This document shows positions 40,710-48,530 of a DNA stretch of 64,000 bases, piece after piece. The stretch covers positions 1,127,788 to 1,191,787 of the forward strand of contig NZ_LR733844.1 of the NCBI RefSeq assembly GCF_902506455.1, given 5' to 3'. The stretch's first letter is position 1, and each line of letters starts with the position of its first letter. Position numbers and translations under genes: made by a program. The notes below the pieces were generated by a model, which was given only the letters and a program-made list of their open reading frames with translations, was not told where the DNA came from and did not search any database. This DNA is from Sphingomonas sp. 8AM. Lineage in GTDB: Bacteria; Pseudomonadota; Alphaproteobacteria; Sphingomonadales; Sphingomonadaceae.

Positions 40710-41120
40710 ATGAACACCGTAACGCTGGGCGTTTGCCCGGCCAAGGCCCCTTGTGCCGTCTGGACGCAAGATTCTCGCGCTCTCAAGCTGCTGGCGTCCT
40801 GCGCCAAGAACCCGCCGAAGGGCGGCTATGTACACAGCGGCTTCGCCTTGAATCGCGAGCAGGACTGCTCCTACCGGTACACCGGCTACCGTGTCGACGC
40901 ACTAGCGGCGATCCCCGAGGAATACGGCTCCGCGGCGCTGAAGCAGGCGCAGGACAGCGACGACTATGCCGCGTTCGAAGCTTGGACATCGCAGCCCAGC
41001 GTCGCCGGCGCGATCGATGCCGCCGGCCTAGCGCTGACGTACGCCATCGCCGCCACCGGGCTGCACGCGTCGTTGATGGCGGTCGCGCTCGCTCCCTTCC
41101 AGATGGCGGAGGCTGCGTGA
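40710..41120 (+). CDS. Hypothetical protein, first gene of small-gene cassette
   Basis: A 136-residue protein with five cysteines in the first half (for example GVCPAKAPCAVW and LLASCAKNPPKG), a possible zinc-binding arrangement, and a helical C-terminal half. Its stop overlaps the start of the next gene (TGATGG). It opens a run of ten same-strand genes with 1-17 bp overlaps or gaps, up to 44435. No family is recognised. Confidence 0.6.
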   Translation: MNTVTLGVCPAKAPCAVWTQDSRALKLLASCAKNPPKGGYVHSGFALNREQDCSYRYTGYRVDALAAIPEEYGSAALKQAQDSDDYAAFEAWTSQPSVAGAIDAAGLALTYAIAATGLHASLMAVALAPFQMAEAA

Positions 41121-41413
41121 TGGCCACCACGCCCCTGATCGAAGCCCGCAACACGCTCGCCGGTTGGGAAATGGATGGAAAGCATCCGTTCGCCGTTGTG
41201 AGCAGCGTCGCGCCGGCCGAACGCAGCCGCGATATGCTGCACGAAGCTGCGGCGATCCTGACCGTGATGGCCGCGGCCTGCTTCGACGCCGATGCGGTCG
41301 CGCAGCGGGGCACCACCAGCGAGTTCAAGGCGATGAACCCCACCATCATGGCCGGCGCGCTGAATGGCGTCGCCACGCTCGTCTATTTTGCCACCTTCCT
41401 CCTGGAGGACTGA
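41120..41413 (+). CDS. Hypothetical protein, cassette gene 2
   Basis: The 97-residue protein is mostly helical, MATTPLIEARNTLAGWEMDG to a C-terminal hydrophobic stretch NGVATLVYFATFLLED. The ATG overlaps the stop of the preceding gene. Unknown family. Confidence 0.6.
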   Translation: MATTPLIEARNTLAGWEMDGKHPFAVVSSVAPAERSRDMLHEAAAILTVMAAACFDADAVAQRGTTSEFKAMNPTIMAGALNGVATLVYFATFLLED

Positions 41414-41414
41414 C

Positions 41415-41633
41415 ATGGCCACCGACACGAACATGATCGAGATTGCGGAGGCGCGCGTCCAATCGGCCGCCAGCACCGCGTCGTACATTGCGTCGCTCTG
41501 CGCACTGGTTGGCGAGGCGCTTGGCGCTGATCCGGCCACCACCATCGCGGCCGAAGCCGTCGAGGGGCTGGGTGAGATGGCGCAGACGCTGAGCCGCACC
41601 CTGTTCGACATGGCACCCGGAGGCGCGGCATGA
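41415..41633 (+). CDS. Hypothetical protein, cassette gene 3
   Basis: A 72-residue Ala-rich helical protein (IEIAEARVQSAASTASYIAS). One base separates it from the preceding stop, and its stop overlaps the next start. Unknown family. Confidence 0.55.
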   Translation: MATDTNMIEIAEARVQSAASTASYIASLCALVGEALGADPATTIAAEAVEGLGEMAQTLSRTLFDMAPGGAA

Positions 41634-42118
41634 AGCAGGATCAGGTGAACGCGATCAGCACCGCGCAGATCGGCATCGGCCAACTCGGTACGCTTCTGTC
41701 GCTGATGGCGGAGGGTGTCAGCGACAGCCGGGCGAAGGACGCGATCGAGGCCTGCTCGGATCGAGCGAAGGACATCGCCGACCAGATGGACGATATTCCC
41801 GGCTTCGTGGAGGGGCAGACATCTCGTCAAAGCGCCAGCAGCGTCCTTCACCGCCACGCCGAATGGCTAACTGCCCGGCAGGCAACGCTGAAGCGCGCCG
41901 AAGGGCTGGAAGACGGGACCGCCAAGCACGACGAGGCTTGCATCGCCGTCAACGAGCTGGACCGGCGCATCATGGCGACGCCGGCCAACAGCCAGGTCGA
42001 GATGCTGGCCAAGCTGGCGCTCGTGGCTGCCGTGATCGCAGAGGGCGCGTCACCCACGCCGGAAGACGCGGCGCGCATCGCCGCCGAAGCCGAGCCATTC
42101 CTTGCAGGGGAGGCATGA
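41630..42118 (+). CDS. Hypothetical protein, cassette gene 4
   Basis: A 162-residue helical protein, MKQDQVNAISTAQIGIGQLG, with heptad-like stretches (RQATLKRAEGLEDGTAKHDE) and a C-terminal helix typical of coiled coils. Translation is coupled on both sides by ATGA overlaps. Unknown family. Confidence 0.6.
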   Translation: MKQDQVNAISTAQIGIGQLGTLLSLMAEGVSDSRAKDAIEACSDRAKDIADQMDDIPGFVEGQTSRQSASSVLHRHAEWLTARQATLKRAEGLEDGTAKHDEACIAVNELDRRIMATPANSQVEMLAKLALVAAVIAEGASPTPEDAARIAAEAEPFLAGEA

Positions 42119-42819
42119 CCATGACCGTCCATACCTCCCGCCGCGCGCTTTTCGGTGGCGCCGGCCTGATCGCAGTGGCGACGCTGGCTAAATGCGGCGG
42201 CACGCCCGCGCACGCCGCCACCGTCAATCCTCGCCTGCTCCGCATCATCGCCCTGCGTGATCGTGCCGAGGAAGCGTGGCAGCGGTTCGAGCGCGACGTC
42301 GAAGCGCCGACGCAGAAAGCCTACGCAGCCACGCTGGCAGCCGAGCCGATCGAGATGCCCCCACCGCACGTCGAGACGCCGACCAGCTTCGTCAACGTGC
42401 ACGGAAACAACGTTCGGCTCACGACGGCCAATCCCGGCAGCGTCGTGACGTCGCGCCGCTTCGTCAGCGATCCGACCTGGGCCAAGATGGGCGACGCCGA
42501 CTGGCGACAGGCGCGCCGCGAGAACGCCGCCGCCGCCGACGAGCGCGACGCGATCATTGCGGCACAGAAGGAACGCCGCGCCGCGTTTGAGGTGAAGATG
42601 GAAGCGGCGTTCGGCCTGGAGGCGATCGAACATCGCGCCGCACAGCTGCTAGAGCGCGAGTACGACCTGTGGCGTACGGCGATTACAATGCCTGCGACCA
42701 CGATGGCGGACATCACCACCAAGCTGGCGTTCGTCGATCGTGTCGGGCGGACGGACACGGAGGGCTGCCTGCTCGCCGCGCTGACTGCCGACATCCGCCG
42801 GCTGGCAGGGGAGGCATGA
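42115..42819 (+). CDS. Tat-exported hypothetical protein, cassette gene 5
   Basis: The 234-residue protein begins with a twin-arginine signal, HTSRRALFGGAGLIAVATLA, with likely cleavage after PAHA. The mature part is helical and rich in Glu/Arg/Ala (REEA-type stretches such as RRENAAAADERDAIIAAQKE). Export of a folded protein from a phage-like cassette is unusual. The start overlaps the previous stop (ATGA); an ATG two codons later is also possible. Confidence 0.65.
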   Translation: MTMTVHTSRRALFGGAGLIAVATLAKCGGTPAHAATVNPRLLRIIALRDRAEEAWQRFERDVEAPTQKAYAATLAAEPIEMPPPHVETPTSFVNVHGNNVRLTTANPGSVVTSRRFVSDPTWAKMGDADWRQARRENAAAADERDAIIAAQKERRAAFEVKMEAAFGLEAIEHRAAQLLEREYDLWRTAITMPATTMADITTKLAFVDRVGRTDTEGCLLAALTADIRRLAGEA

Positions 42820-43052
42820 CGATGGCCACCGTGAGCACGATCAGCAGCAGGCTGTGGCGCGTCATCGCCGCCGCTGAGCCTTGGTACAACTGGGGCGAGG
42901 TGTACGTCGAGCGCATGCAGGAGATCCGCGTCGACGAGGGCGGCCGGCTTCACGTCGGCGGCGAGGGGCCGGTGCGTTACTTCGAGATCCAGTGGTTTGG
43001 CATCCACGTTGCTGTCCAGTTCGGCCGCACGCCGAAACGGGAGGGTCGCTGA
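42816..43052 (+). CDS. Hypothetical protein, cassette gene 6
   Basis: A 78-residue protein rich in aromatic residues, with WYNWGEVYVERMQEIRVDEG and RYFEIQWFGIHVAVQFGRT forming probable beta strands. ATGA overlap with the previous gene. Unknown family. Confidence 0.55.
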   Translation: MTMATVSTISSRLWRVIAAAEPWYNWGEVYVERMQEIRVDEGGRLHVGGEGPVRYFEIQWFGIHVAVQFGRTPKREGR

Positions 43053-43053
43053 T

Positions 43054-43362
43054 ATGCGGGACACCCGAGAAGCAGCCGAACTGTTCATCGCGGTCGGCGG
43101 GCGGTTGATGGTCGCACCGACTGGTGAGGTAGAGGCACAGATTAACGCCGGGCTAGCGCTCAGCTTGACGGTCGATGCTGCTGACACGCAGCGGGTCGTC
43201 ACCGCTTCACGCGCGATCGACCAGGTTATCGACGCGGAGCCGCGGGCCATCGCAGATTTGATCGGCCAGCGCGGGCATCGCATCGATGCCGGCTGGCTGG
43301 TTTGGGAGGGCGACGACACCGCGTCCAAGCCGGGGGGGCTGCTGACATGGCCACCGTGCTGA
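43054..43362 (+). CDS. Hypothetical protein, cassette gene 7
   Basis: A 102-residue protein, MRDTREAAELFIAVGGRLMV, then a helical/strand mix. It starts one base after the previous stop and overlaps the next gene by 16 bp. Unknown family. Confidence 0.5.
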   Translation: MRDTREAAELFIAVGGRLMVAPTGEVEAQINAGLALSLTVDAADTQRVVTASRAIDQVIDAEPRAIADLIGQRGHRIDAGWLVWEGDDTASKPGGLLTWPPC

Positions 43363-43580
43363 AGCACTTCGACACGTTCGATCCGGCTGCGTGGCTGACG
43401 GCCATGGCGCAGATCGGTGGCGGCTATGCGCTGGGTTCCGGCCGGCGGCTCGCCCTGATGGTCGACGATTGCCATCCGGAAGATCTGACCACCGTCATGT
43501 CGCCGCTGATCGGGCGCCCTGACCGGCAAGAGGCGATCAAGGCCGCGATCGAGCAACGCCAGTTGGGACAGGTCGCCTGA
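43347..43580 (+). CDS. Hypothetical protein, cassette gene 8
   Basis: A 77-residue protein, MATVLKHFDTFDPAAWLTAM, with two predicted helices. It overlaps both neighbours. Unknown family. Confidence 0.5.
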   Translation: MATVLKHFDTFDPAAWLTAMAQIGGGYALGSGRRLALMVDDCHPEDLTTVMSPLIGRPDRQEAIKAAIEQRQLGQVA

Positions 43581-43855
43581 TGGGCCACGCCTTCCACACG
43601 CCAGCGCCGCCAGCGCAGCGACGTCCCCGATGGCGGCGGGAGCGGCGACGGGCGTGGAGCCGACCCAGCAGTCTGCCTGGCACGGGGTCGCTGTTCGCCG
43701 CGATCCCGGTTTTGCCGCGTGACGAGCTGGCCCGCCTGACCGAACGCCTGATCGACCGCATGGACCAGATCGACGGCGATCCGGACTTGGAGGATCTGCG
43801 CGACGACGACGAAGACACCCACGACCGCGAGGACGACCGTGATGGCGATCAATAG
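43580..43855 (+). CDS. Hypothetical protein with IDRMDQIDGDPDLED motif, cassette gene 9
   Basis: The 91-residue protein has an Arg/Pro-rich first half and an acidic second half centred on ERLIDRMDQIDGDPDLEDLR. The LxxxLIxxLDxxDGDxDxE pattern recurs in small alphaproteobacterial phage and island proteins. It overlaps the last cassette gene by 14 bp. Confidence 0.55.
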   Translation: MGHAFHTPAPPAQRRPRWRRERRRAWSRPSSLPGTGSLFAAIPVLPRDELARLTERLIDRMDQIDGDPDLEDLRDDDEDTHDREDDRDGDQ

Positions 43856-44435
43856 CACCGCACCTCGGCAGCCGACGTCATCGGGCCGCGTCATCCACCA
43901 GCCCGTCGCTCGCCATGCGTGCACGTCGGGCTTCAACCGCGTGCACCGGTTCGAGGACAGCCACGCGCTGGCGGCGCAGTACGGGCCGGATTGGTGGCTG
44001 CCGATCTACCGGAGGGCGTTCCCAACGCTGATGTCCGCGGTCGCGGTGGAGCATGATGGATGGGCGCAACGCGGCGGCATCGACCGGCTGCTGACGTTGG
44101 CGTGCGGGCGGACCTACACCGTTGACGAGAAGATCCGCACCGAGGATTGGCCCGACGTCCTGCTGGAGCGATGGTCGGACGAGGTGCGCAAGTCTCCCGG
44201 CTGGGTGCAAAAGCCGCTGGCGGCGGACTTTATCGCGTACGCCCATGCGCCTGCCGCGACCTGCGTTTTGATGCCGGTGGCGGCGCTACAGCGCGCGTGG
44301 CGTCAGCACGGACGATCATGGATAGGCTTGTACGGCCTTCGGCGTGCACAGAACGCGGGGTGGACGTCGGTGAGCGTCCCAGTGCCGCGAGGTGTCCTCA
44401 TGCAGGCCATTGTCGAGGCAATGTTCGTCAGTTGA
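43842..44435 (+). CDS. Probable PD-(D/E)XK-fold nuclease, cassette gene 10
   Basis: The 197-residue protein contains GGIDRLLTLACGRTYTVDEK followed by IRTEDW: an Asp, then a strand ending D-E-K, which fits the D-(X)n-(D/E)XK metal-binding core of restriction-endonuclease-like folds. Upstream helix WLPIYRRAFPTLMSAVAVEH and downstream WSDEVRKSPGWVQKPLAADF are compatible. Such nucleases in phage accessory regions can act in DNA repair, packaging or interference. It ends the ten-gene cassette. The fold call rests on motif spacing only. Confidence 0.55.
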   Translation: MAINSTAPRQPTSSGRVIHQPVARHACTSGFNRVHRFEDSHALAAQYGPDWWLPIYRRAFPTLMSAVAVEHDGWAQRGGIDRLLTLACGRTYTVDEKIRTEDWPDVLLERWSDEVRKSPGWVQKPLAADFIAYAHAPAATCVLMPVAALQRAWRQHGRSWIGLYGLRRAQNAGWTSVSVPVPRGVLMQAIVEAMFVS

Positions 44436-44444
44436 TCGCCGGCG

Positions 44445-44795
44445 TCAGCAACCTGGCACAGCCCGCTTGAACGACTCCAGCAGAGCGGTCGCCCGCACCG
44501 GCTTCTGTAGCACCTCTGCTCGAGCCACCTCATGGCACGCTTCAGGCCAAGCTGTGATGAAGGTGACCGGCACTGTGTCATACATGCTGCGGATCGCGAT
44601 CACGGCATCCGGACCAGTGCCTTCGAGCAACCGGACGTCCGAGGTGATGAAGTCCGGGCGTTCAGCTCGGGCAGCGTCAATCGCGTCGCCTTCGGTCATC
44701 GCGATGATCACCGTGGAGGCACCGCCATCGCGCAGCACGTCCTCGATGTGCATGGCAATGAAAGGATCATCCTCAATTATCAGCGCGTGGCACAT
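44445..44795 (-). CDS. Single-domain response regulator (CheY-like receiver)
   Basis: The 116-residue protein is one receiver domain: the acidic pair in ALIIEDDPFIAMHIEDVLRD, the phospho-acceptor Asp in FITSDVRLLEGTGP, and the Lys of LQKPVRATALLESF. The usual Ser/Thr switch residue is in VTFITAW. No output domain is present. The ATG at 44795 has GGAGG eight bases upstream. It may serve the hybrid kinase at 31207-34683 or act as phosphate sink; this is inference. Confidence 0.88.
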   Translation of the reverse strand: MCHALIIEDDPFIAMHIEDVLRDGGASTVIIAMTEGDAIDAARAERPDFITSDVRLLEGTGPDAVIAIRSMYDTVPVTFITAWPEACHEVARAEVLQKPVRATALLESFKRAVPGC

Positions 44796-45020
44796 GGTCC
44801 GATCCTCCAGGACCAACGAACGTGTCGGCGCGGCTATTCGGGCGCGTAAGCAGCGAGATAATTGACCCTGATCTACTTTGCAGAGATCAGCCGGGCGGTC
44901 CTGCGATCGTGAGAGTTGGCGGGCGCGAACCGAAGATCGGCATCCTCACGCCAGATTGTTAGGGGCGCTCGGAGCGCCATCCCCCTGCGCACGTTCCCTG
45001 CAACGCAAGGGAGACGTGCA

Positions 45021-45779
45021 ATGTCAGGAGTTTGGGCGGCCGGGTTCTGGGGGCTCGTCGGTGGATCGGCCCTGATCCTTGGTGCTGCCATCGCCTGGTT
45101 CGTCAAACTGCCGCAACGTCTGATCGCCTCAATCATGGCGATCGGCGCGGGTGTCCTGATCTCGGCGGTCGCCTTCGACCTGATGGACGAGGCGTTCCAC
45201 CAGGGCGGCTTCGACTCCACCGGCACTGGCTTCCTCGGCGGTGCGATCGTGTACACGGCCGCGAACATCATCGTCTCCCGACGCGGCGCGAAACACCGCA
45301 AACGCTCAGGATCGAACCCGCAGGAGAGCCAGCCCGACGCGAAGAGCGACTCGGGAGCGGCTATCGCGATCGGCGCGTTGCTCGACGGCATCCCGGAGTC
45401 GGTCGTGATCGGCGTCAGCCTGTTGAGCGGCGCTGGCGTCAGCGCGGTGACCGTGGCCGCCGTGTTCCTGTCGAACGTGCCCGAAGGTCTATCAAGCGCG
45501 GCGGGCATGAAGGCAGCTGGTCGATCGCCAGCCTATGTTTTTGGTGTCTGGGGCGGCATCGCTGTCGCGTCCGCCATCGCCGCCATGGTCGGAAACGTCG
45601 CGCTGGCTGGCAGTAGCCCGGACCTGATTGCGGGCGTCACTGCCGTCGCGGCCGGTGCCATCCTCGCCATGTTGGTCGACACCATGATACCGGAGGCGAC
45701 TGAGGCGACGCACGACTACTCGGGGCTGATCGCCGTAGTTGGCTTCCTCATCGCCTTCGTGCTGACGAAGAGCGCATGA
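45021..45779 (+). CDS. ZIP-family divalent metal transporter
   Basis: The 252-residue protein has about seven to eight transmembrane helices. The metal-site motif of helix IV/V is seen as LLDGIPESVVIGVSLL, and FLSNVPEGLSSAAGMKAAG gives the second Pro-Glu pair, as in ZupT/GufA-type ZIP proteins. The first histidine usually seen in HxxPE is Asp here (LDGIPES). AGGGAG precedes the ATG. The gene is translationally coupled to the DUF3253 gene that follows. Confidence 0.85.
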   Translation: MSGVWAAGFWGLVGGSALILGAAIAWFVKLPQRLIASIMAIGAGVLISAVAFDLMDEAFHQGGFDSTGTGFLGGAIVYTAANIIVSRRGAKHRKRSGSNPQESQPDAKSDSGAAIAIGALLDGIPESVVIGVSLLSGAGVSAVTVAAVFLSNVPEGLSSAAGMKAAGRSPAYVFGVWGGIAVASAIAAMVGNVALAGSSPDLIAGVTAVAAGAILAMLVDTMIPEATEATHDYSGLIAVVGFLIAFVLTKSA

Positions 45780-46012
45780 GTGATCCACGAATTGTGACTC
45801 TTTCTATGCTCGCATCGCGAGCGCCCGACACAACGATCTGCCCAAGCGAGGTGGCGCGCGCCATCGCACAGGACTGGCGCAGTGCAATGCCCGACGTCCA
45901 CGCCGCGATCGACGAACTGGTGCAAGCGGGCTTGGTGCGATTGAGCTGGAAAGGGCAACCGCTCGCGACGCGATCAGGACCTTACAGGATCGGGCGGTCG
46001 AACGGGGATTGA
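45776..46012 (+). CDS. DUF3253 domain protein
   Basis: The 78-residue protein shows the DUF3253 pattern: TICPSEVARAIAQDWRSAMP and AAIDELVQAGLVRLSWKGQP, a winged-helix-like fold. The family is widespread in alphaproteobacteria and uncharacterised. The ATG overlaps the stop of the ZIP gene by 4 bp. Confidence 0.85.
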   Translation: MSDPRIVTLSMLASRAPDTTICPSEVARAIAQDWRSAMPDVHAAIDELVQAGLVRLSWKGQPLATRSGPYRIGRSNGD

Positions 46013-46202
46013 GGCGCAAGCTGAGAATGTACCCGCCGTCCGGCGGCCCTGGCCTACTCGAAGCAGATATGGGTAGCGGAAGCGCCGGTAACGAACGCAC
46101 CGGCTTAGCGCGATGTTTGCATGAGTACGCACACACCCTACGCAAGCCTTCGGGCTGTGTTTCCATGACAAATCAAATACATAGCTTCTGCGCGATGCCT
46201 GT

Positions 46203-46284
46203 CACAATGTGCTACGCTTTGTCCCACATTGTGCCACGGGCAAAAAGAGAACCAAATTGAGTATCTTACGTGTGCCACATCGTG
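46203..46284. promoter_or_regulatory. Three operator-like repeats upstream of the excisionase gene
   Basis: CACAATGTG (46203-46211) and CACATTGTG (46225-46233) are reverse complements 22 bp apart centre to centre, about two helical turns, and CACATCGTG (46276-46284) is a third copy. They occupy the 377-bp gene-free stretch 46013-46389, which is AT-richer than its flanks. A dimeric repressor or excisionase/integrase arm sites would fit. Confidence 0.5.
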
Positions 46285-46389
46285 ACCTGAAAAAAGAAGC
46301 TCGTGGATAATTGCCCTCACTTCCGACCGGTGAAATAATCCGCTCGCTTTCCGGAAGGCCCACCAGCCTCCCTGCTAGGAGACTGGTAT

Positions 46390-46644
46390 ATGAAAATCGT
46401 TTGCGAGCCGGCTCGCACCCCAACCGTGCGTGATCCTCTCACCGTTTCGGTGAATGACGCTCTCTGTATGGTTGGGATCGGACGAACACGCTTTTACGAG
46501 CTCGTCGCGGTTGGAAAGATCACAACCGTGAAGATCGGCCGGCGCCGGCTGGTGCATGTGGAGTCGCTGCGCCGGTTGGCAGCCGAAGGCTATGTCAAGG
46601 CACCGCGATACGTTCGCCCCGAGCAGATAAACCTCGACATCTGA
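46390..46644 (+). CDS. Excisionase-type helix-turn-helix protein
   Basis: The 84-residue protein contains LTVSVNDALCMVGIGRTRFY, ELVAVGKITTVKIGRRRLVH and VESLRRLAAEG, the MerR-like winged-helix arrangement of AlpA/Xis-type excisionases. AGGAG lies about eight bases before the ATG. It sits about 155 bp from the 3' end of tRNA-Arg, the usual place for recombination functions of an integrated element, but no integrase gene is present between them. Confidence 0.82.
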   Translation: MKIVCEPARTPTVRDPLTVSVNDALCMVGIGRTRFYELVAVGKITTVKIGRRRLVHVESLRRLAAEGYVKAPRYVRPEQINLDI

Positions 46645-46798
46645 CCCACCGTGACAGGCCGCTGAGCAAGCCCGTTCGTCCGGCGCTGTTCGCGAACATC
46701 CGCGTATAGCCGCAATCAAATGTGGGAGTAGGTGAGGGAGGATCTAGAGAAGGCGAGGCGAAAAGCCAGTACATACCAACGGTTTAGGCCGAGGTAAG

Positions 46799-46875
46799 TG
46801 GCGCGCCCGGAGGGATTCGAACCCCCGACCAAGGAGGTAGAAGCTCCTTGCTCTATCCAACTGAGCTACGGGCGC
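46799..46875 (-). tRNA. tRNA-Arg (anticodon UCU), CCA end encoded
   Basis: The minus strand folds into a full cloverleaf: acceptor stem GCGCCCG / CGGGCGC, D arm GCTC...GAGC, anticodon stem AGGAG / CTCCT with loop CTTCTAC (anticodon TCT), and T arm GGGGGTTCGAATCCCTC. The terminal CCA is encoded at 46799-46801. The 3' end faces the accessory island, as expected for an integration target. Confidence 0.95.
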
Positions 46876-46932
46876 CCGCCGACGCGCCTAGCGCGGATTG
46901 TCGCAGGAAGAAATGGGGGGCATGATCCGCGC

Positions 46933-47676
46933 ATGACCGAACAGATGCGCATAACCCCGATCGCGGCCGATCGGGTCGAGGCCGGGCGACTGCGCTATTA
47001 TGACATCGTCATGGCGGCGTTCGTTGCGATCCTGTTGCTTTCCAACGTGCTGGGCGCCGGCAAGGTGGCGCAGGTGTGGCTGCCGGGCGTCGGCGAGTGG
47101 CCGTTCGGCGCGGGCATCCTGTTCTTTCCCGTCAGCTATATCATCGGCGACGTGCTGACCGAGGTCTATGGCTATGCGCGCGCGCGGCGGGTCATCTGGG
47201 TCGGATTTGCGGCGACTTTGTTCATGGCGGGGATGGCGTGGGTGGTGGTGGCGCTGCCGCCCGCGCCCGACTGGCGCAACCAGGCGGCGTATGAAACGGT
47301 GTTCGGGCAGGTGCCGCGGATCGTATTCGCGAGCATGTGCGCCTTCTGGGCGGGCGAGTTCGTCAATTCCTACGTGCTGGCGCGGATGAAGGTGTGGAGC
47401 GCGGGGCGGCATCTGTGGATGCGGACGATCGGGTCGACGGTGGCGGGGCAGGCGGTCGACAGCCTGATTTTCTACCCGCTGGCGTTCTGGGGCGCGGAGG
47501 GGTGGACGCCGCATCTCGTGGTGGTGGTGCTGTTCACGCAATGGGCGCTGAAGGTCGGCTGGGAGGTGCTGCTGACGCCACTGACCTATTGGGTGGTCGG
47601 GTCGTTGAAGCGGGCCGAGGGGCTGGACGTGTATGACCGGGGGACCGACTTCACGCCGTTCCGGGCGCGGGTGTGA
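46933..47676 (+). CDS. yhhQ: Queuosine precursor transporter (YhhQ family)
   Basis: The 247-residue protein has six to seven hydrophobic helices. Family motifs are ILFFPVSYIIGDVLTEVYGY, SMCAFWAGEFVNSYVLARMK and TIGSTVAGQAVDSLIFYPLA. YhhQ imports preQ0/preQ1 for queuosine tRNA modification. The ATG at 46933 lies just downstream of the tRNA gene on the opposite strand. The following acetyltransferase gene starts five bases after the stop. Confidence 0.93.
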   Translation: MTEQMRITPIAADRVEAGRLRYYDIVMAAFVAILLLSNVLGAGKVAQVWLPGVGEWPFGAGILFFPVSYIIGDVLTEVYGYARARRVIWVGFAATLFMAGMAWVVVALPPAPDWRNQAAYETVFGQVPRIVFASMCAFWAGEFVNSYVLARMKVWSAGRHLWMRTIGSTVAGQAVDSLIFYPLAFWGAEGWTPHLVVVVLFTQWALKVGWEVLLTPLTYWVVGSLKRAEGLDVYDRGTDFTPFRARV

Positions 47677-47680
47677 CCGG

Positions 47681-48088
47681 GTGGTGGAACTGCGCTGGAG
47701 CGGGCGGAGCGATGCCGATCCGGTCAGGGGTTGGGTGCCGAGCGAGGATTTCGCGATCGTCGCGGCGGGCGTGGTGGTCGGCGCGATCGTCCTGCGGCTT
47801 GGCGATACCGAGGCGCTGCGGCGTTATGGCGGGCAGGTCGGCTATCGGGTGGCGCCGGAGCAGCAGCGGCGCGGCTATGCGACGGCGGCGCTGCGGTTGC
47901 TGATGCCCATCGCGGTATCGCATGGTTTCGCGGCGCTCTGGATTACCTGCCGTCCTGAAAATGTCGCGTCACGGCGCGTGCTCGACAAGGTGGGCGCGCG
48001 TTTCGTGGAGCTGGTGGAGACGCCGGCCGACAGCGATCTGTTCGCGCGGGGCGATCGGCGGATGTGCCGCTACCTGCTCGATCTGTGA
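47681..48088 (+). CDS. GNAT family N-acetyltransferase
   Basis: The product of about 135 residues contains the acetyl-CoA-binding signature QVGYRVAPEQQRRGYATAAL and the downstream ITCRPENVASRRVLDKVGAR, typical of RimJ/RimL-like GNATs that transfer acetyl to an amine. A GTG at 47681 or 47684 is the likely start, as no ATG fits. The substrate is unknown. Confidence 0.85.
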   Translation: MVELRWSGRSDADPVRGWVPSEDFAIVAAGVVVGAIVLRLGDTEALRRYGGQVGYRVAPEQQRRGYATAALRLLMPIAVSHGFAALWITCRPENVASRRVLDKVGARFVELVETPADSDLFARGDRRMCRYLLDL

Positions 48089-48098
48089 TCGGGCGGAT

Positions 48099-48530
48099 TC
48101 AGGACGCGCCGGTAGCGGCGGGCTGACCGATGTGGCACGGCTTGTCGCGGTCGATCAGCGCCCAGCGCGGCGCGGCGTCGGTCCAGATCGTCGCCTGCGG
48201 CGGATAATGATCGGGGTCGTCGAGCGTCCCGACGCGCAGCACGTAGAGATGTGCGCGGACCCCGGCATAGCCGCCGACCGGTGTACCGCAGCTGGGGCAG
48301 AAATGACGGTGCATCGCATTGCCGGAGTCGGCATGCGACGCATAATCGGCGAGCGCGCCGTTAAGCGTCAGCGCCGCGCGCGGCACGATGACGTTGGTGG
48401 TCGCGCTGCCCGCCGCGAGATACTGGCACAGCCGGCACCAGCATTGCCGCGCCGCGACCGGCTCCGCGACCAACGTGTAACGAACCGCACCGCACAGGCA
48501 GCCGCCCGTCACCGGCGCGGCGTCGTTCAC
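48099..48530 (-). CDS. GFA-like (glutathione-dependent formaldehyde-activating) zinc protein
   Basis: The 143-residue protein has the GFA cysteine pattern: [25 protein letters not shown] and [12 protein letters not shown], seven cysteines that bind two structural zinc ions. Despite the name, the family's enzymatic role is doubtful. The GTG start overlaps the purQ stop (GTGA), so it is appended to the purine operon. Confidence 0.9.
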   Translation of the reverse strand: MNDAAPVTGGCLCGAVRYTLVAEPVAARQCWCRLCQYLAAGSATTNVIVPRAALTLNGALADYASHADSGNAMHRHFCPSCGTPVGGYAGVRAHLYVLRVGTLDDPDHYPPQATIWTDAAPRWALIDRDKPCHIGQPAATGAS

